NCBI GenBank assembly: GCA_964457685.1
Contig: CAYWFS010000037.1
Location: 1 to 16,000, forward strand
Length of the DNA stretch: 16,000 bases
Reading direction: 5' to 3'
DNA from: UMGS1696 sp964457685
GTDB taxonomy: Bacteria > Bacillota > Clostridia > Oscillospirales > CAG-272
Shown: piece after piece, positions 1 to 7,620 of the stretch
How positions within the stretch are numbered: the first letter of the stretch is position 1
How the letters are laid out: every line of letters begins with the position of its first letter
Translations under genes and position numbers: made by a program
The notes under the pieces: model-generated
Databases searched by the model: none
Seen by the model: only the letters and a program-made list of their open reading frames with translations
What the model was told of the DNA's origin: nothing

Positions 1-2666
1 AGTCTTTCTTCTGCCGTAAGCTCTGTTTCTCCCTTAGGTGTAACCTTACCGACAAGAATATCGTTCGGCTTAACCTCGGTACCCTTCTTTATGATACCGT
101 CTGCGTCAAGGTCTTTAAGAGCTTCTTCGCCGACGTTCGGAATTTCTCTTGTGATTTCTTCCGGACCGAGCTTTGTATCTCTTGCTTCGTGAGAATATTC
201 TTCGATGTGGATAGATGTGTAAACGTCATCTCTTACAAGACGTTCGTTAAGAAGTACCGCGTCCTCGTAGTTGTAACCTTCCCATGTCATGAAGCCGATG
301 AGGGCATTCTTACCGAGAGCGATTTCACCCTGGGATGTGGAAGGACCGTCTGCGATTATCTGACCGGCTTCAACTCTTTCGCCCTGATTGATGATAGGAC
401 GCTGGTTTACGCAGGTACCCTGGTTACTTCTCTTGAACTTGATAAGGCGGTAGGTATCCTTATGACCGTCATCGCAATGAACAACGATTTCGTCTGCCGT
501 AACGCTTTCTGCCCAACCGGAGTTTTCGCAGACAACGCAGACACCGGAGTCCTTAGCTGCCTTATATTCCATACCCGTACCAACGATAGGAGAGTCTGTA
601 ATGAGAAGCGGAACTGCCTGCTTCTGCATGTTTGAACCCATGAGTGCTCGAGAGTTGTCGTCGTTTTCAAGGAACGGGATGCACGCTGTAGCAACGGAAA
701 CAACCATCTTCGGGGAAACGTCCATGAGGGAAACCTTTGCGGGGTCTATCGACATGATTTCGCCTCTTTCTCTTGCCGTAACCTTTTTGTTTACGAAGCA
801 GGAGTTTTCGTCAAGAGGCTCGTTTGCCTGAGCTGTGATGTAGTTGTCTTCTACGTCAGCTGTAACATATACTATTTCATTTGTAACTCTGTGACGAACG
901 GTACCGTCTTCGAGAGTTTCGTGAACTACCTTACGGAAAGGAGCCTCGATAAATCCGTACTTGGATATCTTAGCATAGGTGGAAAGGTAGGAGATAAGAC
1001 CGATGTTCGGACCTTCGGGAGTTTCGATAGGACACATTCTGCCGTAGTGGGTATAGTGTACGTCACGAACCTCGAAGGAAGCTCTGTCTCTGGAAAGACC
1101 GCCGGGACCGAGTGCGGAAAGTCTTCTCTTATGAGTAAGCTCGGCAAGGGGGTTGTTCTGGTCCATGAACTGTGAAAGCGGAGATGAACCGAAAAACTCT
1201 CTGATAGCGGTAACAACAGGTCTGATATTGATAAGAGTCTGAGGAGAGAGGGATTCGTTATCCTGGATGTTCATTCTCTCCTTGATAATCTTGTCCATAC
1301 GGGCAAGACCGATTCTGAGCTGGTTCTGGAGAAGCTCACCTACGCTACGGAGACGACGGTTTCCGAGGTGGTCGATATCATCCTTAACACCGATGTCGTG
1401 TGAAAGAGCAAGGAGGTAGTTGATAGAGGAAAGAATATCTTCTCTTGTGATGTGCTTCGGGCAAAGCTCTGCAATACGCTTCTTTGCTTCGGCACGGATT
1501 GCTTCCTCATCACCGCCGCAGTTTTCCATGATTTCAAGGAGAACATCGAGACGGCACTTTTCCGCAACACCGGAGGATTTAAGGTCGTAGCCGAGTATAT
1601 ATACAGGGTCTACGGCACCGTTTGAGAACACCTTTGTTTCTGTTTCGTCTTCGTTCTTGAGGAATACCTCGCATACACCGGCACGTTCGATTTTGAGAGC
1701 TTCATCTACTGTGAGGTGATGACCCTCTTCAAAGAGGAATTCGCCTGTTATGGGGTCGATTACGGGACGAGAAAGGGTCTTATCGGAGATACGGGCACCG
1801 AGAGCAAGCTTCTTGTCATACTTATGACGGCCTACGGGGTAGAGGTCGTATCTCTTGGGGTCGAAGAAGAGGGAGTTCATGAGAATCTCCGCAGATTCTA
1901 CGATAGCGGGTTCACCGGGACGGAGCTTGGTGTAAATTTCCTTAAGGGCTTCATCACGGATAGTTGTCTTATTTTCTATAGCTCTCTGTTCGCAGGTTTC
2001 CTTATCGAGAGTAGCAAGAAGCTTTGTTTCGGTACCGAATACTTCTTCTATTTCTTCTCTTGTCTGGATACCGAGGGCACGGATAAGTACCGTAACGGGG
2101 AGCTTTCTGTTTTTGTCTATGCGAACATAGAATATATCGTTTGCGTCGGTCTCATATTCGAGCCACGCACCTCTGTAAGGGATAACCGTTGCTGTATAAA
2201 TGCGTTTACCGGACTTATCCATGCTGTAATCGTAGTAGATACCGGGGGAACGCACGATCTGGGATACAATAACACGCTCTGCACCGTTAATAACGAAGGT
2301 ACCCTTGTCTGTCATCATCGGGAAATCTCCCATGAAGATAGATGACTGTTTTACTTCGCCGGTGAGCTTGTTTGTGAGACGAACGTCTACTTTAAGGGGA
2401 GCGGCGTAGTTTACGTCTCTCTCCTTGCATTCCTCGACGGGATATTTAGGCTTCGCATCGAGAGAGTAACCGACGAAATCTATAAAGAGGTTGCCTGAGT
2501 AGTCGGTTATGGGGGATACGTCCTCGAGAACTTCCATAAGTCCTTTTTCGAGGAACCAGTTGAATGACTCCTTCTGAATCTCGATAAGGCTGGGCATTTC
2601 CAGCGGCTCATCAATTTTGGAGAAACTCATTCGTATGTTTTTTCCAACCTTTTGAGGTTTGACCAT
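1..2666 (-). CDS. rpoB: DNA-directed RNA polymerase subunit beta (5' part, runs off the left edge)
   Basis: Beta subunit of the core RNA polymerase, forming one side of the active-site cleft. The frame is open for 888 codons from ATG at 2666-2664 to the window edge, so roughly the last quarter of a typical ~1200-residue protein is missing. Recognisable segments, in order, are the N-terminal MVKPQKVGKNIRMSFSKIDE, the rifampicin region at about 1099-1190 (GSSPLSQFMDQNNPLAELTH followed by KRRLSALGPGG), the ETPEGPNIGLI motif, GYNYEDA, and ILVGKVTPKGETELT at the edge. Residues equivalent to E. coli D516, H526 and S531 are unchanged (here D502, H512, S517), so no classical rifamycin-resistance change is seen. 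A GGAG Shine-Dalgarno lies about 10 nt before the ATG. Upstream is a divergent rplS, not rplL, so rpoB is first in its transcription unit. rpoC is presumably next, outside the window. Confidence 0.97.
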   Translation of the reverse strand, partial: MVKPQKVGKNIRMSFSKIDEPLEMPSLIEIQKESFNWFLEKGLMEVLEDVSPITDYSGNLFIDFVGYSLDAKPKYPVEECKERDVNYAAPLKVDVRLTNKLTGEVKQSSIFMGDFPMMTDKGTFVINGAERVIVSQIVRSPGIYYDYSMDKSGKRIYTATVIPYRGAWLEYETDANDIFYVRIDKNRKLPVTVLIRALGIQTREEIEEVFGTETKLLATLDKETCEQRAIENKTTIRDEALKEIYTKLRPGEPAIVESAEILMNSLFFDPKRYDLYPVGRHKYDKKLALGARISDKTLSRPVIDPITGEFLFEEGHHLTVDEALKIERAGVCEVFLKNEDETETKVFSNGAVDPVYILGYDLKSSGVAEKCRLDVLLEIMENCGGDEEAIRAEAKKRIAELCPKHITREDILSSINYLLALSHDIGVKDDIDHLGNRRLRSVGELLQNQLRIGLARMDKIIKERMNIQDNESLSPQTLINIRPVVTAIREFFGSSPLSQFMDQNNPLAELTHKRRLSALGPGGLSRDRASFEVRDVHYTHYGRMCPIETPEGPNIGLISYLSTYAKISKYGFIEAPFRKVVHETLEDGTVRHRVTNEIVYVTADVEDNYITAQANEPLDENSCFVNKKVTARERGEIMSIDPAKVSLMDVSPKMVVSVATACIPFLENDDNSRALMGSNMQKQAVPLLITDSPIVGTGMEYKAAKDSGVCVVCENSGWAESVTADEIVVHCDDGHKDTYRLIKFKRSNQGTCVNQRPIINQGERVEAGQIIADGPSTSQGEIALGKNALIGFMTWEGYNYEDAVLLNERLVRDDVYTSIHIEEYSHEARDTKLGPEEITREIPNVGEEALKDLDADGIIKKGTEVKPNDILVGKVTPKGETELTAEER

Positions 2667-2787
2667 CGAGCTATCACTCCATTCTGTTGACTGTTGCCCT
2701 TTTCGGCATGAAATATTCGGAATATGCTATATATTAAGGTAAGAATTGCCTTATATACCGCAAAGGGCGAAGTTATATCAGTATACG

Positions 2788-2816
2788 ATTTTACCACGAA
2801 AAACATATTTAGTCAA
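2788..2816 (-). promoter_or_regulatory. Sigma-A promoter of rpoB
   Basis: On the minus strand: TTGACT (2816-2811), a 17-nt spacer, and TAAAAT (2793-2788) with an extended -10 TGG just before it. The predicted start near 2781 gives a leader of about 115 nt before the rpoB ATG. A second TTGACA lies just upstream (2836-2831) but has no good -10 at normal spacing. Confidence 0.8.
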
Positions 2817-2945
2817 GAGGAAATTGGGATTGTCAAGATTATTTCTCCGATATTTACAAAATATATCGCTATAATTTACAATAATTTTAAATGTAAATAT
2901 TCTGTAAATTCACCCGAATCAAATCAACAAATTTCGTTTTCTCTC

Positions 2946-2974
2946 TTGCCAAAGGGAAAAGTGTGTGGTATAAT
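2946..2974 (+). promoter_or_regulatory. Sigma-A promoter of rplS
   Basis: TTGCCA (2946-2951), 17-nt spacer, TATAAT (2969-2974) with extended -10 TGG at 2966-2968. The predicted transcription start is near 2981, directly at the first leader hairpin. Confidence 0.85.
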
Positions 2975-2980
2975 ATCTCC

Positions 2981-3050
2981 GCACGTCTGAAAACGGACGT
3001 AACACGGGCAGTCCTCTGCATGACTCAGCACGAATGCCTATGATTCAAGA
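2981..3050 (+). promoter_or_regulatory. Structured leader of rplS, candidate L19-type autoregulatory leader
   Basis: The transcript should open with a 7-bp hairpin with an AAAA tetraloop (2983-2989 pairs with 2994-3000). A second helix can form between GGGCA (3006-3010) and TGCCT (3035-3039), enclosing a 24-nt arm. It ends just before the Shine-Dalgarno AAGGAAG (3051-3057). L19 leaders are known in Bacillota. Membership is inferred from position and compact structure, not from a recognised consensus. Confidence 0.4.
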
Positions 3051-3067
3051 AAGGAAGAGTAAACAAA

Positions 3068-3409
3068 ATGAATAAGCTCGAAGTTTTTGCAAATGAGCAG
3101 CTGAAGGAAACAGTACCCTCCTTCAACATTGGTGACACAGTTCGCATCCACAACCGCATCAAGGAAGGTGCTCGTGAAAGAATCCAGATGTTCGAAGGAA
3201 CAGTTATCGCTCGTCATGGCGGCGGTATCGGTGAAACATTCACAGTTCGCCGTGTAGCATATGGTTGCGGTGTTGAAAAGACCTTCCCCATCCATTCTCC
3301 CAACGTAGTTGCAGTAGACGTTATCCGTCGTGGTAAGGTTCGCCGTGCTAAGCTCTACTACATCAGAGAGAGAGTTGGTAAGGCTTCCAAGGTTAAGGAA
3401 CTCATCTGA
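3068..3409 (+). CDS. rplS: 50S ribosomal protein L19
   Basis: Large-subunit ribosomal protein of 113 aa, the usual length for bL19, located at the interface with the 30S subunit. Typical family segments are visible: FNIGDTVRIHNRIKEGARER near residues 19-38, IQMFEGTVIARHGGGIGETFTVRR, and the end RRGKVRRAKLYYIRERVGKA. The start is set by AAGGAAG at 3051-3057, 10 nt before the ATG. In many bacteria rplS closes a rimM-trmD-rplS operon. Here it stands alone, with its own promoter (2946-2974), a structured leader and a terminator 13 nt after the stop codon. That arrangement suits an independently autoregulated ribosomal protein gene, though such control is only inferred. Confidence 0.97.
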   Translation: MNKLEVFANEQLKETVPSFNIGDTVRIHNRIKEGARERIQMFEGTVIARHGGGIGETFTVRRVAYGCGVEKTFPIHSPNVVAVDVIRRGKVRRAKLYYIRERVGKASKVKELI

Positions 3410-3422
3410 CAAAGCAAAACTG

Positions 3423-3459
3423 CGGTTTGTTGTATTTCGGTATGACAAACCGTTTTTTT
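3423..3459 (+). terminator. Intrinsic terminator of rplS
   Basis: Perfect 8-bp stem (3423-3430 with 3445-3452), 14-nt loop, followed directly by seven T (3453-3459). Confidence 0.88.
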
Positions 3460-3463
3460 GTGC

Positions 3464-3524
3464 AAAAAAGATCCCGAAAATGTCACATCAAGCCGTATTT
3501 TGCTTGTCACGTCGTTTTCGGGAT
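3464..3524 (-). terminator. Terminator of the CotH-type lipoprotein gene
   Basis: Ten-bp stem ATCCCGAAAA/TTTTCGGGAT (3471-3480 with 3515-3524) with an inner CAAGC/GCTTG stem (3489-3493 with 3502-3506). Read on the minus strand it ends in CTTTTTT (3470-3464). The plus-strand side has a weaker T-rich tail, so it may also back up the rplS terminator. Confidence 0.8.
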
Positions 3525-3533
3525 TTTCTTATT

Positions 3534-5336
3534 TTATTCGTTTATGCCGAGGTATTCACGGAACCATGCGTCACGCTTTCTCAGCCATTCTCTGAGCATT
3601 TCCACGTTTTCCTCGTATGTGGGGTACGGAGTGTCGTATTCACAGCTCATGTACTTCCATTTCATCGAGTAGCCGCCCTCACTGTAGTTACGCAGGAAGG
3701 ATTCGCCGTATTCGGAGATGTATTCGTCTATCTTTCCGCCCTCAACGTAGAGGTTTTCGATAAGCGGTATAAGCTCGACGTATCTTTCACGAACAAGAGA
3801 AACGAACCAGTCGCACTTCATAAGAGGCTCGTAGAAATCCACCTGTGCCCAGACTCCGCTTGTGCTGTCGTTGAGTACACCGTCACCGAATTTCACACCG
3901 TTTATGACCATGTTTGTGTAAGCAGCATATTTATCCTCGAGATAACCCTCCGCAACGGAGACGTTACCCATGCTAAGGTCCATATCCCACATAGGTCCGG
4001 AGTAAAGTCGTTCGTTCTTGTAGTAGAAGTAAGTGGAGCCGTAGTTTATGTCCACGTCCTTCATAAGCTCCTCGCAGATATACATATTTACAAAGGATTC
4101 AAGATTTAGAATGCCCTCTATCCTCTCTCTGTCGCCGGAGATTACAGCATTTTCCGCTTCCGCAAGCACATTTCGGATAAGCTCCTTTTGCTCCTCCGTC
4201 TCCTCACCCTTTTCGGGAGCCACGGGAACAAATCGGATTCCGGTTACGGGAGTATAATTATAGTTCACACCGGCAAGGTCGAGATTGTAGTAGCCGTTTC
4301 TTTCGAGAAGAAGCTCTCCGTCATCCTCGTCTATTCCGACTATACCATCTGACACGGGATTGCAAAGGGTGTAGTTTCCCTTGTATTCGCCGTCAAGATA
4401 AACTTCGACAAAGCATGAGTTCAGTGCTGGTGTTATTCCGACCTCAGCCGTGAAATCCATCGCAAGCTTATTTCTTATCAAGGTTTTATCGAAAAGATTT
4501 GCGAGAAGCACCCACTTTTTCGTTCCGTCCATGCCGAGAAGCTTCGTTTTCTTGTCGAATTTTATGTTGTACGGATTTTTTACGGTGTTTGCGGTCGAGT
4601 TTCCTCTGATTCTCAAATTAACCTCAGCCTCAACCGTATCGTATTCTCCATCAATCTTATCCACAACGGCAATATTCACCCGTGCGTATTCGTAGCGGTC
4701 GAGAGTAACTCCGTCGGACTGCTTGTTTGAATATACGGAAAACTCCTTCAGATTGTACGGTGATTTTTCATCGCAGGTCGTGTATGTCTCAAGCTTTACA
4801 TAACGTGCGGTGACCTCCTCAAGCTCGTTTGTGTAAAGCTTGAATTTGGAGCCGTTTGTTACGCTGTCGAGTGTAGTGTAGCTTACACCGTCATACGACA
4901 GAAGAATATCATACTCTTTCGGAGAGCCGTTTCCCCACTCTATCCAGAGATACGAAAAATATTTTATCTCACCGAGGTCGAGAGTTATCGTCTGCTTTTC
5001 GTCGCTGCTCGACACCCATGAGGTCTCGTTGTCTCCGTCTATTGCGTTCACGACCGGATTTCCATCCTCCTCCGAAGAAGCGGTCACGGAAGCGGAAAGA
5101 GAGTAGTTTTCGCACGGCGGATAGGTCTCGATATATATTCTCGGGGTGTCTCCACGCTCGTATTTTTCGATTACCTCGAATTCCGCAGCGGCACAGTCAT
5201 CCGGTGTGTTTTCGACTTCGGTCACGTTTTCGCTTTCACTCTCAGTCTCTTCCTTTACGTCTGTTTCGGCTGTGCAGGAGAGCATAAGACATGAGAGGGC
5301 AAGGGCAAGAATCGGTTTAAAAAGGTCTTTTTTCAA
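3534..5336 (-). CDS. Secreted lipoprotein with CotH-type kinase fold and F5/8 type C domain
   Basis: Predicted surface lipoprotein of 600 aa from a TTG start at 5336. KKD and a hydrophobic stretch lead to SCLMLSC, with probable lipidated Cys21, then an acidic Ser/Glu-rich linker. Residues ~76-203 resemble an F5/8 type C (discoidin, CBM32-like) domain: NAIDGDNETSW, ITLDLGEIKYFSYLWIEWG, ARYVKLE. Residues ~215-590 match the CotH kinase family: LRIRGNST, NPYNIKF, WVLLANLFDKTLIRNKLA, VEVYLDGEYKGNYTLC, and the acidic PMWDMDLSMGN motif, probably metal-binding. CotH of Bacillus phosphorylates spore-coat proteins; in gut Clostridia such domains also occur on surface and carbohydrate-binding proteins. 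The strand IYIET, which normally begins the CotH fold, lies before the F5/8 domain, suggesting a nested insertion. The gene is monocistronic with its own promoter and terminator. Its substrate is unknown. An ATG at 5360 in the same frame is a less likely start. Confidence 0.85.
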   Translation of the reverse strand: MKKDLFKPILALALSCLMLSCTAETDVKEETESESENVTEVENTPDDCAAAEFEVIEKYERGDTPRIYIETYPPCENYSLSASVTASSEEDGNPVVNAIDGDNETSWVSSSDEKQTITLDLGEIKYFSYLWIEWGNGSPKEYDILLSYDGVSYTTLDSVTNGSKFKLYTNELEEVTARYVKLETYTTCDEKSPYNLKEFSVYSNKQSDGVTLDRYEYARVNIAVVDKIDGEYDTVEAEVNLRIRGNSTANTVKNPYNIKFDKKTKLLGMDGTKKWVLLANLFDKTLIRNKLAMDFTAEVGITPALNSCFVEVYLDGEYKGNYTLCNPVSDGIVGIDEDDGELLLERNGYYNLDLAGVNYNYTPVTGIRFVPVAPEKGEETEEQKELIRNVLAEAENAVISGDRERIEGILNLESFVNMYICEELMKDVDINYGSTYFYYKNERLYSGPMWDMDLSMGNVSVAEGYLEDKYAAYTNMVINGVKFGDGVLNDSTSGVWAQVDFYEPLMKCDWFVSLVRERYVELIPLIENLYVEGGKIDEYISEYGESFLRNYSEGGYSMKWKYMSCEYDTPYPTYEENVEMLREWLRKRDAWFREYLGINE

Positions 5337-5345
5337 AATGTTCGG

Positions 5346-5352
5346 CTCCTTT
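5346..5352 (-). promoter_or_regulatory. Shine-Dalgarno deciding the TTG start of the CotH-type gene
   Basis: AAAGGAG on the minus strand, 9 nt before TTG at 5336-5334. It lies inside the longer frame from ATG 5360, which has no Shine-Dalgarno and begins only about 2 nt after the predicted transcription start (~5362). Confidence 0.75.
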
Positions 5353-5368
5353 CGGGTCATTCAATGAA

Positions 5369-5397
5369 AGAATAGCATATTACGGAGAAAAAATCAA
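5369..5397 (-). promoter_or_regulatory. Sigma-A promoter of the CotH-type lipoprotein gene
   Basis: Minus strand TTGATT (5397-5392), 17-nt spacer, TATTCT (5374-5369) with extended -10 TGC. It is divergent from the thrS promoter, with about 35 bp between the two -35 boxes. Confidence 0.72.
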
Positions 5398-5431
5398 CAG
5401 AATATGACAAGGAAAAACAGAATTTTTATTC

Positions 5432-5460
5432 TTGACAAAGCTTTTTTGCGGTGATATAAT
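5432..5460 (+). promoter_or_regulatory. Consensus sigma-A promoter of thrS
   Basis: TTGACA (5432-5437), 17-nt spacer, TATAAT (5455-5460), with extended -10 TGA. All hexamer positions match consensus. Predicted start ~5467, exactly where stem I of the T-box begins. Confidence 0.92.
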
Positions 5461-5466
5461 ATTTTT

Positions 5467-5677
5467 TAAGGGACATACCTTACTTTAACACCGTGTACAG
5501 AGAGAAACAGTTGCTGAGATGTTTCCACAGGAGAAAATAAGGCACCACCCTTCCGAATAAAACGGTCTGAAAATACAATACTAAATTGAGTTAAAAGCTC
5601 GGGTGGAACCGTGTGATTTTATCGCACCCCGACAAGTTCTGTGCCGCAGCTTTTTTTGTTTTGCGGTACGCATTTTT
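5467..5677 (+). promoter_or_regulatory. T-box riboswitch (tRNA-Thr sensing) in the thrS leader
   Basis: Stem I is closed by AAGGG/CCCTT (5468-5472 with 5548-5552). Above it is a 5x5 internal loop, ACATA (5473-5477) facing CACCA (5543-5547), then CCTTA/TAAGG (5478-5482 with 5538-5542). The distal hairpin is GAAACA/TGTTTC (5504-5509 with 5520-5525). The right side of the internal loop carries ACC (5544-5546), a threonine codon followed by A, as expected for a specifier. The antiterminator is complete: helix A1 TCGGG/CCCGA (5599-5603 with 5628-5632), the 7-nt bulge TGGAACC (5604-5610), and helix A2 GTGTGA/TCGCAC (5611-5616 with 5622-5627). Uncharged tRNA-Thr should read the specifier and pair through its NCCA end with UGGA, allowing read-through into thrS. 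Confidence 0.93.
5641..5677 (+). terminator. Candidate T-box terminator hairpin
   Basis: GTGCCGCA/TGCGGTAC (5641-5648 with 5662-5669) has eight pairs including one G-T wobble, then GCA and five T. This hairpin does not overlap the antiterminator. An alternative pairs GCTCGG (5597-5602) with the CCG and AGC of 5644-5650, leaving one bulged C; it would compete with helix A1 and is followed directly by seven T (5651-5657). I cannot decide between them by eye. Confidence 0.5.
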
Positions 5678-5707
5678 CCATATATTATGAACCGGAGGTA
5701 CTTCCCT

Positions 5708-7603
5708 ATGTTTACTGTCAAGTTTTCCGAAAAAGAAGTACAGTTTGAGTCTCCCGTTACAGCTTATGACGCAGCAAGAGAGGCAGAGCTTATCTCGAGA
5801 GACGTTCTCGCCTGCAAGATAAACGGCGAAGTAAAGGATCTCACAACACCCATAGACGCAGACGCTGAAGTAGAGCTTCTTACATTCAACGACAACGACG
5901 GTGCTCACGTTCTTCGTCACACAGCATCCCATATTCTCGCAGCAGCTGTAAAGAGACTTTATCCCGATGTAAAGCTCACAATAGGTCCTGCAATAGATAA
6001 CGGTTTCTACTACGACTTTGATTCCGATGTTACCTTCACCCCCGAAGTTCTCGAAAAGCTCGAGGCCGAGATGAAGAAGATAGTTAAGGAAAACGCAAAG
6101 ATGGAACGCTTCACTCTCCCCAGAGAAGAAGCTCTTGAACTTATGCGTGACGAACCCTACAAGGTAGAGCTTATAAACGATCTCCCCGCAGATGCCGAAA
6201 TCTCTTTCTACAAGATGGGCGACTTCACAGATCTTTGTGCGGGTCCTCACCTCTTCTCCACAGGTGCTGTAAAGGCATTCAAGCTCACAAGCTGTAACTC
6301 CGCATACTGGAGAGGTGACGCAAAGAACAAGGTTCTCCAGAGAATCTACGGTACTGCTTTCACCACAAAGGACGCTCTCAAGAACTACCTCGACATGATC
6401 GAAGAAGCAAAGAAGCGTGACCACAGAAAGCTCGGTAAGGAACTCGGTCTTTTCGCAATCCTCGATGAGGGTCCCGGCTTCCCGTTCTTCCTCCCGAAGG
6501 GTATGGTTCTCCGTAACACCCTTATCGACTACTGGAGAGAGGTTCACAAGAGATACGGCTACGTTGAAATAAGCACTCCTATGATGCTCAACCGTCAGCT
6601 TTGGGAACGCTCCGGTCACTGGGGTCACTACAAGGAAAATATGTATACAACCGAAATCGACGGAACAGACTTTGCCGTAAAGCCGATGAACTGTCCCGGC
6701 GGAATGCTCGTATACAAGCTCCAGCCCCACTCCTACCGTGATCTCCCGCTTCGTATAGGCGAACTCGGTCTTGTTCATCGTCATGAGCTTTCCGGTGCAC
6801 TCCACGGCCTGTTCAGAGTACGTTGCTTCACACAGGACGACGCACACATCTTCATGACATGGGATCAGATGAAGGACGAAATCAAGAACGTAGTAAAGCT
6901 CTTTGACGAAGTATATTCCGTATTCGGTCTCACCTACGAAATCGAAGTTTCCACAATGCCCGAAGACCACATGGGTGACGTAAAGGACTGGGATTTCGCA
7001 ACGGAAACACTCAAGCAGGCTGTTACCGAAATGGGCAAGAGCTACGTTATCAATGAGGGTGACGGTGCATTCTACGGACCTAAGCTCGACTTCCATCTCT
7101 CCGACTGTCTCGGCAGAACATGGCAGTGCGGTACAATCCAGCTCGATATGCAGCTTCCCGAAAGATTTGAGCTTGAATACACAGGTGCCGACAACGAAAA
7201 GCATCGTCCCGTAATGATTCACCGTGTTGTTCTCGGCTCTATCGAACGCTTCATCGGTGTTATCACAGAGCATTTTGCAGGTGCATTCCCGCTTTGGCTC
7301 TCTCCCGTACAGGTTGAAGTACTTCCCGTTTCCAATGCATTCAACGACTATGCCGCTGAAGTAACAAAGGCACTTAACGATGCCGGTATCAGAGTACACC
7401 TCGACGACAGAAACGAAAAAATCGGCTATAAGATTCGCGAAGCACAGCTCGGAAAGACTCCTTATATGCTCGTAGTCGGCGAAAGAGAAAAGAACGACGG
7501 CACAGTTTCCGTTCGTACAAGAGCAGGCGAAGACAAGGGTGCTATCAAGGTTGAAGAATTCGTAGCACAGGCTCTCGAAGAAATCAGAACAAAGGCAAAA
7601 TAA
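5708..7603 (+). CDS. thrS: Threonyl-tRNA synthetase
   Basis: Class II aminoacyl-tRNA synthetase that charges tRNA-Thr and clears mischarged Ser-tRNA. It has 631 aa, against 642 in E. coli. Domain order is a TGS domain (~1-62), an editing domain with HTASH (H71, H75) and CAGPHL (C177, H181), a catalytic core, and a C-terminal anticodon-binding domain (~533-625). The catalytic zinc ligands are all visible: C329 in MNCPGG, H380 in DDAHIF and H505 in VMIHRVV, matching E. coli C334, H385 and H511. Motif 2 (GLFRVRCFTQDD) and motif 3 (GSIERFIGVITEHFAGAFP) are intact. The start is fixed by GGAGG at 5694-5698. An upstream in-frame GTG at 5603 lies inside the T-box antiterminator and is not a start. 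Expression is governed by the T-box. It is a single-gene unit ending at a strong terminator. Confidence 0.98.
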   Translation: MFTVKFSEKEVQFESPVTAYDAAREAELISRDVLACKINGEVKDLTTPIDADAEVELLTFNDNDGAHVLRHTASHILAAAVKRLYPDVKLTIGPAIDNGFYYDFDSDVTFTPEVLEKLEAEMKKIVKENAKMERFTLPREEALELMRDEPYKVELINDLPADAEISFYKMGDFTDLCAGPHLFSTGAVKAFKLTSCNSAYWRGDAKNKVLQRIYGTAFTTKDALKNYLDMIEEAKKRDHRKLGKELGLFAILDEGPGFPFFLPKGMVLRNTLIDYWREVHKRYGYVEISTPMMLNRQLWERSGHWGHYKENMYTTEIDGTDFAVKPMNCPGGMLVYKLQPHSYRDLPLRIGELGLVHRHELSGALHGLFRVRCFTQDDAHIFMTWDQMKDEIKNVVKLFDEVYSVFGLTYEIEVSTMPEDHMGDVKDWDFATETLKQAVTEMGKSYVINEGDGAFYGPKLDFHLSDCLGRTWQCGTIQLDMQLPERFELEYTGADNEKHRPVMIHRVVLGSIERFIGVITEHFAGAFPLWLSPVQVEVLPVSNAFNDYAAEVTKALNDAGIRVHLDDRNEKIGYKIREAQLGKTPYMLVVGEREKNDGTVSVRTRAGEDKGAIKVEEFVAQALEEIRTKAK

Positions 7604-7620
7604 TAAATAAACCATAAATA

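Noticed and set aside
1716..2345. 209-codon plus-strand frame inside rpoB
   Set aside because: Antisense shadow of a clear rpoB coding region with no start signals. The same applies to the shorter plus-strand frames at 189-635 and 891-1175.
2724..2990. Plus-strand 88-codon frame between rpoB and rplS
   Set aside because: It spans both divergent promoters, lacks a Shine-Dalgarno, and runs into the rplS leader.
3024..3047. Seven-codon upstream frame in the rplS leader
   Set aside because: ATG ACT CAG to TGA is present, but without a Shine-Dalgarno and with no codon run suggesting a leader peptide.
3330..4109. 259-codon plus-strand frame
   Set aside because: It starts inside rplS, crosses two terminators, and then runs antisense to the CotH-type gene.
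5603..5707. N-terminal extension of thrS from GTG 5603
   Set aside because: The added codons read through the T-box antiterminator and its terminator. The true ATG 5708 has GGAGG and gives the normal TGS-domain start.
5591..7615. Open frame of 674 codons on the minus strand opposite thrS
   Set aside because: It is antisense to a complete thrS with every family motif, has no Shine-Dalgarno or promoter, and its Cys/Val-rich translation resembles no protein family.
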